From: Sphingomonas sp. PsM26
Lineage (GTDB): Bacteria; Pseudomonadota; Alphaproteobacteria; Sphingomonadales; Sphingomonadaceae
NCBI GenBank assembly: GCA_030433805.1
Contig: JARUXA010000003.1
Span: 62,001-126,000, forward strand
Reading direction: 5' to 3'
DNA: 64,000 nucleotides
Part shown: positions 34,187 to 41,931 of the stretch, one piece after another
Position numbering within the stretch: the first letter of the stretch is position 1
Layout: each line of letters begins with the position of its first letter
Notes under the pieces: model-generated
Database searches by the model: none
What the model was told of the DNA's origin: nothing
Seen by the model: the letters and a program-made list of their open reading frames with translations, nothing else
Made by a program: the position numbers and the translations under genes

Positions 34187-34666
34187 TTACGATGACGGAC
34201 CGCCGGTGGGGGGCGGCTCGGAAATGAAGCCGACCTTGGCGAAACCTGCCGACTGCATCGTGTAGATTGCACCACCAATGCACCGGTACGGCGTTTCCAC
34301 GTCGCCGCGGATATGTGCCTCGGGGAGATCCTCGGTCGTCAGGTTGGCGGCGCCACCTGCCTTCTTGACGATTTCCTCGAGCTTGTCAGTCGCGCGCTTG
34401 AGCAGTTCTTCATGCGTCACGCGGGTCAGACCCCAGTAAACGGCGCAGGCGCCGCCGGGTTCGCGCGTGATCGAGAGCGAGACGTTCTCGGGCTTGGTCA
34501 CGGTCGGGTCGTACTTAACGTCTGGCAGCTTCAGCTTGACGCTCTGCACAATCGCCGGAACCGTGATGAGGAAGATGATCAGCAACACCAACATGACGTC
34601 CACGAGCGGGGTCGTGTTGATGTCGGACATCGGGGCGTCTTCTGCACCACCAGTACTAATCGCCAT
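34187..34666 (-). CDS. exbD: Biopolymer transporter ExbD (first copy)
   Basis: 159 residues. Membrane helix with Asp in TTPLVDVMLVLLIIFLIT and a periplasmic domain longer than its paralogue, containing two Cys (C147-like position in YRCIGGAIY and C in GGACAVYW) that could form a disulfide. C-terminus PPPTGGPSS. Directly follows exbB but with a hairpin in the 93-base gap. Confidence 0.93.
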   Translation of the reverse strand: MAISTGGAEDAPMSDINTTPLVDVMLVLLIIFLITVPAIVQSVKLKLPDVKYDPTVTKPENVSLSITREPGGACAVYWGLTRVTHEELLKRATDKLEEIVKKAGGAANLTTEDLPEAHIRGDVETPYRCIGGAIYTMQSAGFAKVGFISEPPPTGGPSS

Positions 34667-34725
34667 GAAAGGCCATCCTATCCGTATCAGTCAGGCCACC
34701 CGGCACGTCCGAGTGGCTAGAAAAG

Positions 34726-34751
34726 CGGGGTCGCCCGGTTGGACGACCCCG
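34726..34751 (-). terminator. Intra-operon hairpin between exbB and exbD
   Basis: CGGGGTCG and CGACCCCG form an 8-bp stem with a 10-base loop on the reverse strand, followed by CTTTTC. Weak terminator-like or mRNA-processing hairpin that may lower exbD relative to exbB expression. Confidence 0.5.
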
Positions 34752-34759
34752 TATCGTCC

Positions 34760-35569
34760 TTAGACGCGCGTCTGGACGCCACCTGCCTGGCCGGCAGTCG
34801 TCGTGCCGGGAGCAGCCGCCTTCGTGCCACCAACGACCGCTGCACCCTTGACAGGTGCCGCTGCGCGCGTTGCTGCCGGGCGAACTGCGCCGTCCGAAGC
34901 GAGGTAGCCGAGAACGTCGGTCGAGAACGCGCTCAGGTGCTCTGCGATCGCCTTGTTGCGGCGCTGCAGGTAGTTGAACGCGAGCACTGCGGGAACCGCG
35001 ACGACCAGACCGAAAGCGGTCATGATCAGCGACTCACCAACCGGGCCTGCGACCTTGTCGATCGATGCCTGGCCAGCCTGGCCGATGCCGATCAGTGCGC
35101 GGTAAATACCAAGCACCGTACCGAACAGACCGACGAACGGTGCGGTTGCGCCAACCGTTGCGAGGAAGGCAAGACCGCCGCCCAGCTGCGAGTTGATGAT
35201 GGCTTCCGAACGCGAGAGCGAACCGTGGAGCCAGTCATGTGCCTCGACCGGATCGGTCAGGCGGCCGTGCTGCTCCTGAGCGGCCAGGCCGTCATCGACG
35301 ATCTGCTTGTAAGCCGAGTTCTTCTCGAGCTTGGCAGCGCCTTCCTTCAGCGAGTTCGAATTCCAGAAGGTTGCCCGGACGCGACGGCCCTGGTTGATGA
35401 TCTTCTGCTGCTCGAAAATCTTGGTGAACAGGATGTAGAGCGTGAAGAACAGGAAGATCGTCAGGATCGCAGCGGTCGTCCACGTGACGGGGCCGCCCTG
35501 CTTCATCGCGTTCATGAAGCCGAAATTGTCTGCAGCCGAACCTTCGGCAGCGAGGATGATAATGGACAT
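34760..35569 (-). CDS. exbB: MotA/TolQ/ExbB proton channel family protein ExbB
   Basis: 269 residues. Three membrane helices: about 28-50, 128-150 with the conserved LATVGATAPFVGLFGTVLGI, and 170-195 (ESLIMTAFGLVVAVPAVLAFN). Proton channel of the TonB complex. The C-terminus has an Ala/Gly/Thr-rich low-complexity tail. Second gene of tonB-exbB-exbD-exbD. Confidence 0.94.
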   Translation of the reverse strand: MSIIILAAEGSAADNFGFMNAMKQGGPVTWTTAAILTIFLFFTLYILFTKIFEQQKIINQGRRVRATFWNSNSLKEGAAKLEKNSAYKQIVDDGLAAQEQHGRLTDPVEAHDWLHGSLSRSEAIINSQLGGGLAFLATVGATAPFVGLFGTVLGIYRALIGIGQAGQASIDKVAGPVGESLIMTAFGLVVAVPAVLAFNYLQRRNKAIAEHLSAFSTDVLGYLASDGAVRPAATRAAAPVKGAAVVGGTKAAAPGTTTAGQAGGVQTRV

Positions 35570-35637
35570 TAGAGGACTTCCTTCTCGACAAGATCACCAT
35601 GGGGCCCCTTCGCAGGCCCTCACGGCTAGGATTGGGT

Positions 35638-36312
35638 TTATTCTGGCAGACGCCAAACGACGTTGCGCGACTGGCCGCTGGTCCGCATCGGTGCACCGTT
35701 CTGATCCAGCGCAGGCGAATAGCGCCCACGCCGCGTCAACGCGCTACAGGCTGCGCGATCGAGCGACGAGTTGCCGCTGGATGCGACGATCGTGCAATTC
35801 TCGACGCGGCCTGCCGGGCTGATGTCCCAACGGATCTTGGTCGTGCCCTGTGCTTCCGCACTCAGCGCGTCCGACGGGTAATCGTCGTTCGTGATCCAGT
35901 CGGCCGGGTTCCCCTTGGGTCCTGCCGCCTTGCTGACGGTCGGTGCCGCAGGCGGTGCCGGAACCGGCACGGGAGCCGGCGCAGCAGCCACGACCGTGAT
36001 GGGCGCGGATGGCGGCGGGGTGATGACGGTGGTGACCGGCGGCGGCGGAGCCTGCACGCGCACGATCGGCGGCGGCGACACGACCGGCGGGGTCTGCAGC
36101 TGCGGCTGTTCGGGCGGCGGGGGCGGCGGCTTGTCAGGCGGCGGTGGTGGCGGCTCGACGACGTCGAACGTGTTTAACTTCTCGGTAACCTTCTTGATAT
36201 ATTTGAAGGTCAGACCGTTCACGAAGCCCCACGCGAACAGTGCGACGATGACCGAAACGATCACGATCGACACGGCGCGGCTGCCACTTGTATTGCGATC
36301 AGCGTAAGCCAT
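35638..36312 (-). CDS. tonB: Energy transducer TonB
   Basis: 224 residues. N-terminal membrane anchor (residues 13-33), then a very Pro-rich periplasmic spacer (about 53-125, with PPPPPP runs), then the C-terminal TonB domain: YPSDALSAEAQGTTKIRWDISPAGRVENCTIVASSGNSSLDRAACSAL. The two Cys there suggest a disulfide. Spans the periplasm and transfers energy to TonB-dependent receptors. First gene of the operon; GAGGAG lies before the ATG. Confidence 0.94.
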   Translation of the reverse strand: MAYADRNTSGSRAVSIVIVSVIVALFAWGFVNGLTFKYIKKVTEKLNTFDVVEPPPPPPDKPPPPPPEQPQLQTPPVVSPPPIVRVQAPPPPVTTVITPPPSAPITVVAAAPAPVPVPAPPAAPTVSKAAGPKGNPADWITNDDYPSDALSAEAQGTTKIRWDISPAGRVENCTIVASSGNSSLDRAACSALTRRGRYSPALDQNGAPMRTSGQSRNVVWRLPE

Positions 36313-36380
36313 TCAGAAACGAAACTCCTCTATTCCGGCACGACGGTCCAAGCCCGATCCGTAACGTCCGCTCGTTATCC

Positions 36381-36414
36381 GGCCTGTCATGGGTTAATGT
36401 ATCCTGGACAGGCC
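36381..36414. promoter_or_regulatory. Inverted repeat in tonB / hypothetical divergent spacer
   Basis: GGCCTGTC at 36381-36388 and GACAGGCC at 36407-36414, a perfect 8-bp dyad around an 18-base AT-richer centre that includes GGGTTAATG. It is 68 bases upstream of tonB and 120 bases before the divergent gene. It does not look like a Fur box. Operator role is speculative. Confidence 0.35.
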
Positions 36415-36534
36415 CTAACCTCTATCGCGCCAAAAACCACGACGCAAACGCTTTGTCTGACGCAACAAACGTACAAGCTATGCATGGCAGAATTATTTCT
36501 GTTTAAAACTGGCACGGTCGGGTATCGGATACGC

Positions 36535-37407
36535 ATGAACTACGTTCCCAAATGGCTGCTTGCTACCTGTCTTCTGGCAACCGCTTCCAGTCTTGCTGCA
36601 ATGCAGCAAACACCACCGAAGGCGCTGGAATCCGCGGTTTCTCCTTCGTTAACCGCAGTACCCTATTCGGATTACGCCGACCTGGTGGTGGCCTCGCCCG
36701 TGATCGTCGACGCGACGGTTCGAAGCGAAGTCCGGCTGAAACCGGCGGAAGCTCCAAATGTCCCACAAAATGCCGTGCGACTGTACATCGAGGCCGATGT
36801 GACGGCTTTGATTCGTGGAACCGGAGCCGTGCCGCCGAGAATCGGGTATACGATCGACGTGCCATTGGATTCGCGCGGTCGTCCTCCACGGTACCGCAAG
36901 ATGCGCGTGTTGCTGTTCGCGCGCGGTGTCGCGAACAACCAGGGGCAGATCCAGTTGGTCCGCTCCGATGCCCAGCGCAACTGGACCGCGAGCAACGAGG
37001 CGCTGACACGGCGGATCGTTCGCGAAGTGCTCGCACCGGATACGCCACCGACCGTCACTGGAATTGGCAACGCGTTCTACACCTCGGGCGACCTGCCGGG
37101 CGAAGGCGAGACGCAGATCTTCCTTACGACCGCAGACCACCGCCCGATTTCGCTGAACGTACAGCGTCGTCCTGATCAGCCGCCGCGCTGGTCGGTGGCG
37201 CTCAGCGAAGTCGTCGATCAGTCCGCGCCGCCCCCGCCGCGTGATACGCTGCTGTGGTATCGTCTGGCATGCAGCCTTCCCGCAACGCTGCCTGATGCCG
37301 CGCTGCACGGCAGCGAGGCCGACAATGCGATCGTGGCCGAGGATTACGCCACCATCATGAACGGCCTCGGCAGTTGCGGTCGCGCAGCGGGGCGCATGGG
37401 CGCGTAG
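36535..37407 (+). CDS. Exported hypothetical protein
   Basis: 290 residues. Signal peptide MNYVPKWLLATCLLATASSLAA, then a soluble, mostly beta-rich mature part. Conserved-looking segments: SDYADLVVASPVIVDATVRSE, NAVRLYIEADVTALIRGTG, and LPGEGETQIFLTTADHRPISLNV, ending with several cysteines. I do not recognise a family; it looks like a sphingomonad-conserved envelope protein. Start ATG 36535 gives the signal peptide; earlier in-frame starts do not. No adjacent functional hint except the divergent tonB operon. Confidence 0.7.
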   Translation: MNYVPKWLLATCLLATASSLAAMQQTPPKALESAVSPSLTAVPYSDYADLVVASPVIVDATVRSEVRLKPAEAPNVPQNAVRLYIEADVTALIRGTGAVPPRIGYTIDVPLDSRGRPPRYRKMRVLLFARGVANNQGQIQLVRSDAQRNWTASNEALTRRIVREVLAPDTPPTVTGIGNAFYTSGDLPGEGETQIFLTTADHRPISLNVQRRPDQPPRWSVALSEVVDQSAPPPPRDTLLWYRLACSLPATLPDAALHGSEADNAIVAEDYATIMNGLGSCGRAAGRMGA

Positions 37408-37435
37408 GACGCTTCGACGGAATCGTGTCCGCGGG

Positions 37436-37762
37436 TCAGGTTACCCGCAGGGATTGTCCCGTAATGGAGCATGCCGACGCGAGATACTGCCCCGCCGCGA
37501 TGACGCGTTCGGTCGCGGCGTTCGTAGTCACGTCGATCGCAGCGATTCGCCGCGGTGCCAGTTCGATCGCGAGAGGCCCCAGCGCCGCCAACAGCATCGC
37601 ACGATCGATCGCGGACACGTCAGGCAGGATCAGGACGATGACCGCGTCGTCCGGCGATACTGTCCGCAACGATGCTAGCACATCGGTCAAGGCGACAGTT
37701 GCATCCGCCACGACCACCGCAGCCTGCCCCGCCAGTGCTGCTGCGACCGCGTTGCTCAGCAC
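37436..37762 (-). CDS. Small Rossmann-like protein next to folB
   Basis: 108 residues, alternating beta and alpha pattern (VVVADATVAL, DAVIVLILPDVSAIDRAMLLAALG, RRIAAIDVTTNAATERVIAAGQYL). The pattern resembles the C-terminal half of a short-chain dehydrogenase without its catalytic residues. GTG start 7 bases after folB, so co-transcribed. Similar small genes follow folB in other sphingomonads; function unknown. Confidence 0.6.
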   Translation of the reverse strand: MLSNAVAAALAGQAAVVVADATVALTDVLASLRTVSPDDAVIVLILPDVSAIDRAMLLAALGPLAIELAPRRIAAIDVTTNAATERVIAAGQYLASACSITGQSLRVT

Positions 37763-37769
37763 CGCGACG

Positions 37770-38141
37770 TCACCGCCGATGCCGCGTCAGCGTGATCCCG
37801 ATCGATTCGCCCGCTTCCGCAATCGCGAGCTTGACGATCGTCACCTCGACCCGGGTCACGCGCTTGTCCTGCAGGAACAGCGTCTCGCAAATGTGATCCG
37901 CCACCGCCTCGATCAGCGTGAAGTGGACGCCTTCCGGCAACGCAGTCGTCGCGGCGTGCTTGAGATCGAGATAGTTCTTGGACGCGCTGAGCGGCGTGTC
38001 CGGCGTATAGCGCTCGGGTACCGTCAGATCGACCGTCAGCGAAATGCGCAGCGGCTGCGGCAGATGTGTTTCCTCTGAATAGATGCCGGTCAGCACCTGC
38101 ACCTCGAGGTCGTGCACGTTCAGCGTCAATCGGTCGTCCAA
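37770..38141 (-). CDS. folB: Dihydroneopterin aldolase
   Basis: 123 residues. Folate synthesis: cleaves dihydroneopterin to 6-hydroxymethyl-dihydropterin and glycolaldehyde. Conserved: LEVQVLTGIYSEETHLPQPLRISLTVDL (catalytic Glu in SEE), then NYLDLKHA, EAVADHICETLF and VTIVKL. The start codon at 38141 is TTG; the ribosome binding site is unclear, so an alternative downstream TTG is possible. Confidence 0.88.
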   Translation of the reverse strand: MDDRLTLNVHDLEVQVLTGIYSEETHLPQPLRISLTVDLTVPERYTPDTPLSASKNYLDLKHAATTALPEGVHFTLIEAVADHICETLFLQDKRVTRVEVTIVKLAIAEAGESIGITLTRHRR

Positions 38142-38216
38142 GGGAAGCCCTTCATTCGGTCGCGTCTAAGGAATATCGGCGCGCCATAGCAGATCGATGC
38201 GACAGGGGAACCGTGC

Positions 38217-38849
38217 TCACGCGGCAGCGCTGGGCCGCGCGGTCGCCGCGGCATGCCAGCGCGCCACATGGCTGGCCCGATCCGGCATCGTCAATCGTAC
38301 CGCCTTGGCGAAATCCACCGTCACCAATGCCGAAATGTCCGCAAAACTATACGCTTCCGTTGCGATCCACGAACGGCTTGCAAGGTGCGTATCCAGCCCG
38401 AGCATGAACGCGTCCCACATCAGACGTCCGCGCTCGACCAGTTCGGGGATCTGCGGAATTGCCGGCCACTTCCCCGCCACGCCGCGATCCCGAAACGCCG
38501 CGCGCTGATTGCGAAGCACGTAGACGACTGCGGCATAGGCTTCGTTCTCGATCCGCCGGGTCCAGCTTTCGATCCGCGCGATGTCACGCGGGGTTTCGCC
38601 GAACAGGGCGGATGGATCTCCCATTGCTTCAAAATACCGACAGATCGCCGCGGACTCGCACAGGACTTCGCCATCGTCGAATTGCAGCGCCGGCACGATC
38701 CCGCGTGGGTTCATCGCAAGATAGGCTTCGCTGAACTGTTCGTCCTCGCGCAAGTCAATCACCGCGCGCTCGACCGTGATCTGCTTTTCCGCCAAATAGA
38801 TTCGGACGCGCCGCGGGCTTGGCGCCCAGTCGGCATCGAAGAGTTTCAT
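38217..38849 (-). CDS. Glutathione S-transferase family protein
   Basis: 210 residues. N-terminal thioredoxin-like domain with SPRRVRIYLAEK (active Ser likely at SP), NPRGIVPALQFDDG, and ESAAICRYFE (glutathione Glu-Ser). C-terminal all-alpha domain. Typical soluble GST for conjugation or reductive reactions; substrate not predictable. Start ATG 38849 shares its first bases with the overlapping antiparallel frame of the next gene, for which I chose a later start. Confidence 0.87.
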   Translation of the reverse strand: MKLFDADWAPSPRRVRIYLAEKQITVERAVIDLREDEQFSEAYLAMNPRGIVPALQFDDGEVLCESAAICRYFEAMGDPSALFGETPRDIARIESWTRRIENEAYAAVVYVLRNQRAAFRDRGVAGKWPAIPQIPELVERGRLMWDAFMLGLDTHLASRSWIATEAYSFADISALVTVDFAKAVRLTMPDRASHVARWHAAATARPSAAA

Positions 38850-38946
38850 GGCGAAGACTCCTTCTTTCTTGCGTTCGCCCGCGCGAAGGCTAAAGCGCGC
38901 GGCCCCGTCGGTCCATCCGGGACTGTACGGCGGTGAGGACACGCCT

Positions 38947-39483
38947 GTGGTCGCCCCCAAGATCGACAGCCCGATCGATATCGTACCGATTGCGCACATC
39001 GCCGCCGAACGCGTCGAGATGCTGCTCGATCACGCGTTCGGCGCGGCGCGTCACGAGCGCACTGCCTACCGTATTCGCGCGGGGATGTCGGTGATTCCTG
39101 AGGCGAGCTTCGCGGCGCTGTCCGGCACGCTGCTGCTCGGCACGATCCAGTGCTGGCCGATCCGCTTCGCGGGCGATGACTCGACCGATGTGGATATGGT
39201 TCAGATCGGTCCGGTCGCGGTCGACCCCGCACACCAGCAGGGCGGCATTGGCAGGATGCTGACCAGCCACGCGCTCGATGCTGCGGCGGAGCATGACATG
39301 GCCGATGCCCTGACGCTGATCGGCGACCCGGAATATTACGGGCGGTTCTTCGGCTTCGACGCCAGCCGGACGACGCGTTGGCGCGTGCCCGGTCCGGTCG
39401 AGCGGCATCGCCTGCTGGCGCGCGGCAGCGCCGTGCCCGACCGCGCCGGGATCCTCGGCCCCCGCATCCACGCGCTGGTCTGA
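38947..39483 (+). CDS. GNAT family N-acetyltransferase (YhbS-like)
   Basis: 178 residues. COG3153-type acetyltransferase: N-terminal IAAERVEMLLDHAFGAARHERTAYRIR, then the acetyl-CoA block IGPVAVDPAHQQGGIGRMLTSHALDAA, followed by LIGDPEYYGRFFGFDAS. GTG at 38947 is preferred over ATG 38848, because GAGG precedes it and the ATG would lie inside the GST start codon. Divergent from the GST gene. Acceptor unknown. Confidence 0.83.
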   Translation: MVAPKIDSPIDIVPIAHIAAERVEMLLDHAFGAARHERTAYRIRAGMSVIPEASFAALSGTLLLGTIQCWPIRFAGDDSTDVDMVQIGPVAVDPAHQQGGIGRMLTSHALDAAAEHDMADALTLIGDPEYYGRFFGFDASRTTRWRVPGPVERHRLLARGSAVPDRAGILGPRIHALV

Positions 39484-39551
39484 GCGACCTTCACGCTGCT
39501 CCGCTCAGGCATCGCTTTACGCCTGCACCGCGCTGTCCTACCGCCTGCGAC

Positions 39552-40118
39552 ATGCCCATGGAGCCGATCCCCGATCTTTCATCCCTCTCGCTCGCCGACA
39601 TTGCCCGGCTGGCGCAGGATCATAAGCTGCCGCCGATAGAGCGTTGGAACCCGAAGCATTGTGGCGACAGCGAAATGCGGATCGCGCGCGATGGCACGTG
39701 GTTTCACCAGGGCTCGCCGATCGGCCGACCCGCGATGGTTCGCCTGTTCTCGACGATCCTCCGGCGCGAGGCGGATGGCAGCTATGTGCTCGTCACGCCC
39801 GTCGAAAAGCTCGACATCGAGGTCGAGGATGCACCGTTCGTCGCGGTCGAAATAAAGGTGGAGCGCGACGGCCGCGATGCGATTCTCGTGTTTAAACTCA
39901 ATACCGGCGACATCGTCACCGCGGACGCGGAACACCCGCTGCGCTTCGAACACCGCGAAGATGGGCCACGCCCGTATCTACACATCCGCGGCGGGCTGGA
40001 TGCGGTGATCGGGCGGACGGTCTATTACGATCTGGCCCAGCGCGCGATCGATGGCGGCGACGCCCCCCCCGGCGTGTGGAGTGCCGGAACTTTTTTCCCG
40101 ATCGAGCCGACGGAATGA
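39552..40118 (+). CDS. DUF1285 domain protein
   Basis: 188 residues. DUF1285 family: PPIERWNPKHCGDSEMRIARDGTWFHQGSPIGRPAMVRLFSTILRRE followed by VTPVEKLDIEVEDAPFVAVE. Short soluble beta protein, unknown function, often next to the Nudix and CCA-adding enzyme as here. ATG 39552, with ATG 39558 as alternative. Its stop overlaps the Nudix start (ATGA). Confidence 0.87.
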   Translation: MPMEPIPDLSSLSLADIARLAQDHKLPPIERWNPKHCGDSEMRIARDGTWFHQGSPIGRPAMVRLFSTILRREADGSYVLVTPVEKLDIEVEDAPFVAVEIKVERDGRDAILVFKLNTGDIVTADAEHPLRFEHREDGPRPYLHIRGGLDAVIGRTVYYDLAQRAIDGGDAPPGVWSAGTFFPIEPTE

Positions 40119-40714
40119 CCCTCGTTACGCGCCTGGGGCAAGCGCTTTCGAGTGGGCCCGCGATCGACGCCGTGTTGCTGACCGGCGACCATGTCGACCA
40201 TGATCCGCTGCCGTCTGCGCTCACGCAGGCGGCGGTACTGGTGCCCGTGACCGACCGCGCCGAACCCGGCGTGATCCTGACGCGGCGGACCGATACGATG
40301 ACGCGCCACGCAGGTCAGGTCGCCTTCCCCGGTGGCCGAATCGACCCCGGCGATACCGACGCGATCGCCGCCGCGCTGCGCGAGGCCGAAGAGGAGATCG
40401 CCCTCCCCCGCGATGCCGTGCGCGTCGTCGGCGAGGCGGACCGCTATCGCACCGTCACCGGCTTCGAAGTGACTCCGGTCATTGGCGTGGTGCCGCCCGA
40501 CTTGGTCTTCACCCCCAACCCCGCTGAGGTTGCCACCGTGTTCGAAGTCCCGCTCGGCTTCCTGCTCGATTCGGGCAACCACATCGAGGCCAGCGTCGAA
40601 TGGCAGGGGCGCAACCGCCACTATTACGAGATCTTTTGGGAAGATCACCGGATCTGGGGCGCGACCGCTGCAATGATCGTCAACCTGTCGCGGAGGCTGC
40701 GGTGGAACGCGTGA
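40115..40714 (+). CDS. CoA pyrophosphatase, Nudix family
   Basis: 199 residues. The Nudix box is complete: GGRIDPGD-x-DAIAAALREAEEEIAL. Preceded by RHAGQVAFPGG, the mark of the NudL/YeaB-type CoA-specific Nudix hydrolases that cleave CoA to phosphopantetheine and ADP. Coupled to the DUF1285 gene upstream (ATGA) and overlapping the CCA-adding enzyme downstream by 13 bases, so these form one translationally coupled block. Confidence 0.9.
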   Translation: MTLVTRLGQALSSGPAIDAVLLTGDHVDHDPLPSALTQAAVLVPVTDRAEPGVILTRRTDTMTRHAGQVAFPGGRIDPGDTDAIAAALREAEEEIALPRDAVRVVGEADRYRTVTGFEVTPVIGVVPPDLVFTPNPAEVATVFEVPLGFLLDSGNHIEASVEWQGRNRHYYEIFWEDHRIWGATAAMIVNLSRRLRWNA

Positions 40715-41931
40715 CCCTTCCCCCTGCGGCTTGGCGCGACCGGGCAGAGTTGCAGGAGTTGTGCCGCGTTCTCCGAGCGGACGCGGGGGATACGCGCGTC
40801 GTCGGCGGCGCAGTGCGCGATACGCTGCTTGGCTGTGCGGTGTCGGATATCGATCTCGCGACGCGACAGGCACCCGAAGACGTTCTGGCAGCGCTCCAGC
40901 GTGCGCGGATCAAGGCGGTACCGACTGGCCTTGCACACGGTACGATCACCGCGGTGCTGGCGGACGGGCCGGTCGAGGTGACGACGCTGCGGCGCGACGT
41001 GTCGACCGATGGACGCCACGCGGTCGTCGCCTTCACCGACGACTGGCGCGAGGACGCGGCGCGGCGTGATTTCACGATGAACGCGCTCTATGCCGACCCC
41101 GCCACGGGGGAAATCTTCGACTATTTCGGGGGCATCGATGATCTGGCAGCGGGCCGGGTCCGGTTCATCGGGGATCCGCTGCAGCGGATCGCCGAGGATC
41201 ATTTGCGGATCCTGCGCTTCTTCCGCTTTCACGCCCGCTTTGGCGACGTGCCCGATCCCGACGGTCTCGCCGCCTGCACCGCCCGCGCGAACGACCTGAT
41301 GGCGCTGTCGCGCGAACGGATCGCGGCAGAGATGCTCAAGCTGCTGGTCGCACGGGGCGCTGTGCCGACGCTCGAGCTGATGATCGCACACAGCATCCTG
41401 CTGCCCGTATTGCCCGAGATCACCGCCGCCGGGGTCGCCAAGATGGCCAAGGTCGCACAGCACGAGACGGCAGCCGGTCTGCAGCCCGATCCGCTGCGCC
41501 GTCTTGCTGCGCTGCTGCCGCACGATCCTTCCGTGGCCGAAGTCATTGCAAACAGGCTTAAATTTTCGAACGCTCAGCGTCGGCGCCTGATCCTGGCGCT
41601 GAGTGGACCGGAGCGGGTGCCTGGGGACACGCCGGAAACCCTCGCCTATCGCCTCGGTTGCGACGGGGCGCTGGATCGCTGGTTGCTGACGACGTCGGGC
41701 ACAGAGGCGGTGGAGGGCGCGCGCGCGATCGTCGGTTTTGAGATCCCGGCCTTCCCCCTCACCGGTGGCGCGCTGGTCCAGCGCGGCGTCGGAAAGGGAC
41801 CCGATGTCGCGCGGTTATTGCGGCAGGTCGAGGATGCGTGGGTTGCCGAAGGGTTCCCCGATGCCGATCGCACCGCGCAGCTCGCGGACGATGCCGTCGA
41901 TCAGTGGCAGCGATCGAGCAGCATCGCGTAA
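40702..41931 (+). CDS. cca: CCA tRNA nucleotidyltransferase (class II)
   Basis: 409 residues. Adds or repairs the 3' CCA end of tRNAs. Nucleotidyltransferase core: RVVGGAVRDTLLGCAVSDIDLAT with the catalytic aspartates in DIDLA, then RRDFTMNALYADP and RIAEDHLRILRFFRFHARFG. The GTG start at 40702 is backed by GGAGG five bases upstream inside the Nudix gene end. Its 3' end overlaps the antiparallel GGDEF-EAL gene by 31 bases. Confidence 0.93.
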   Translation: MERVTLPPAAWRDRAELQELCRVLRADAGDTRVVGGAVRDTLLGCAVSDIDLATRQAPEDVLAALQRARIKAVPTGLAHGTITAVLADGPVEVTTLRRDVSTDGRHAVVAFTDDWREDAARRDFTMNALYADPATGEIFDYFGGIDDLAAGRVRFIGDPLQRIAEDHLRILRFFRFHARFGDVPDPDGLAACTARANDLMALSRERIAAEMLKLLVARGAVPTLELMIAHSILLPVLPEITAAGVAKMAKVAQHETAAGLQPDPLRRLAALLPHDPSVAEVIANRLKFSNAQRRRLILALSGPERVPGDTPETLAYRLGCDGALDRWLLTTSGTEAVEGARAIVGFEIPAFPLTGGALVQRGVGKGPDVARLLRQVEDAWVAEGFPDADRTAQLADDAVDQWQRSSSIA

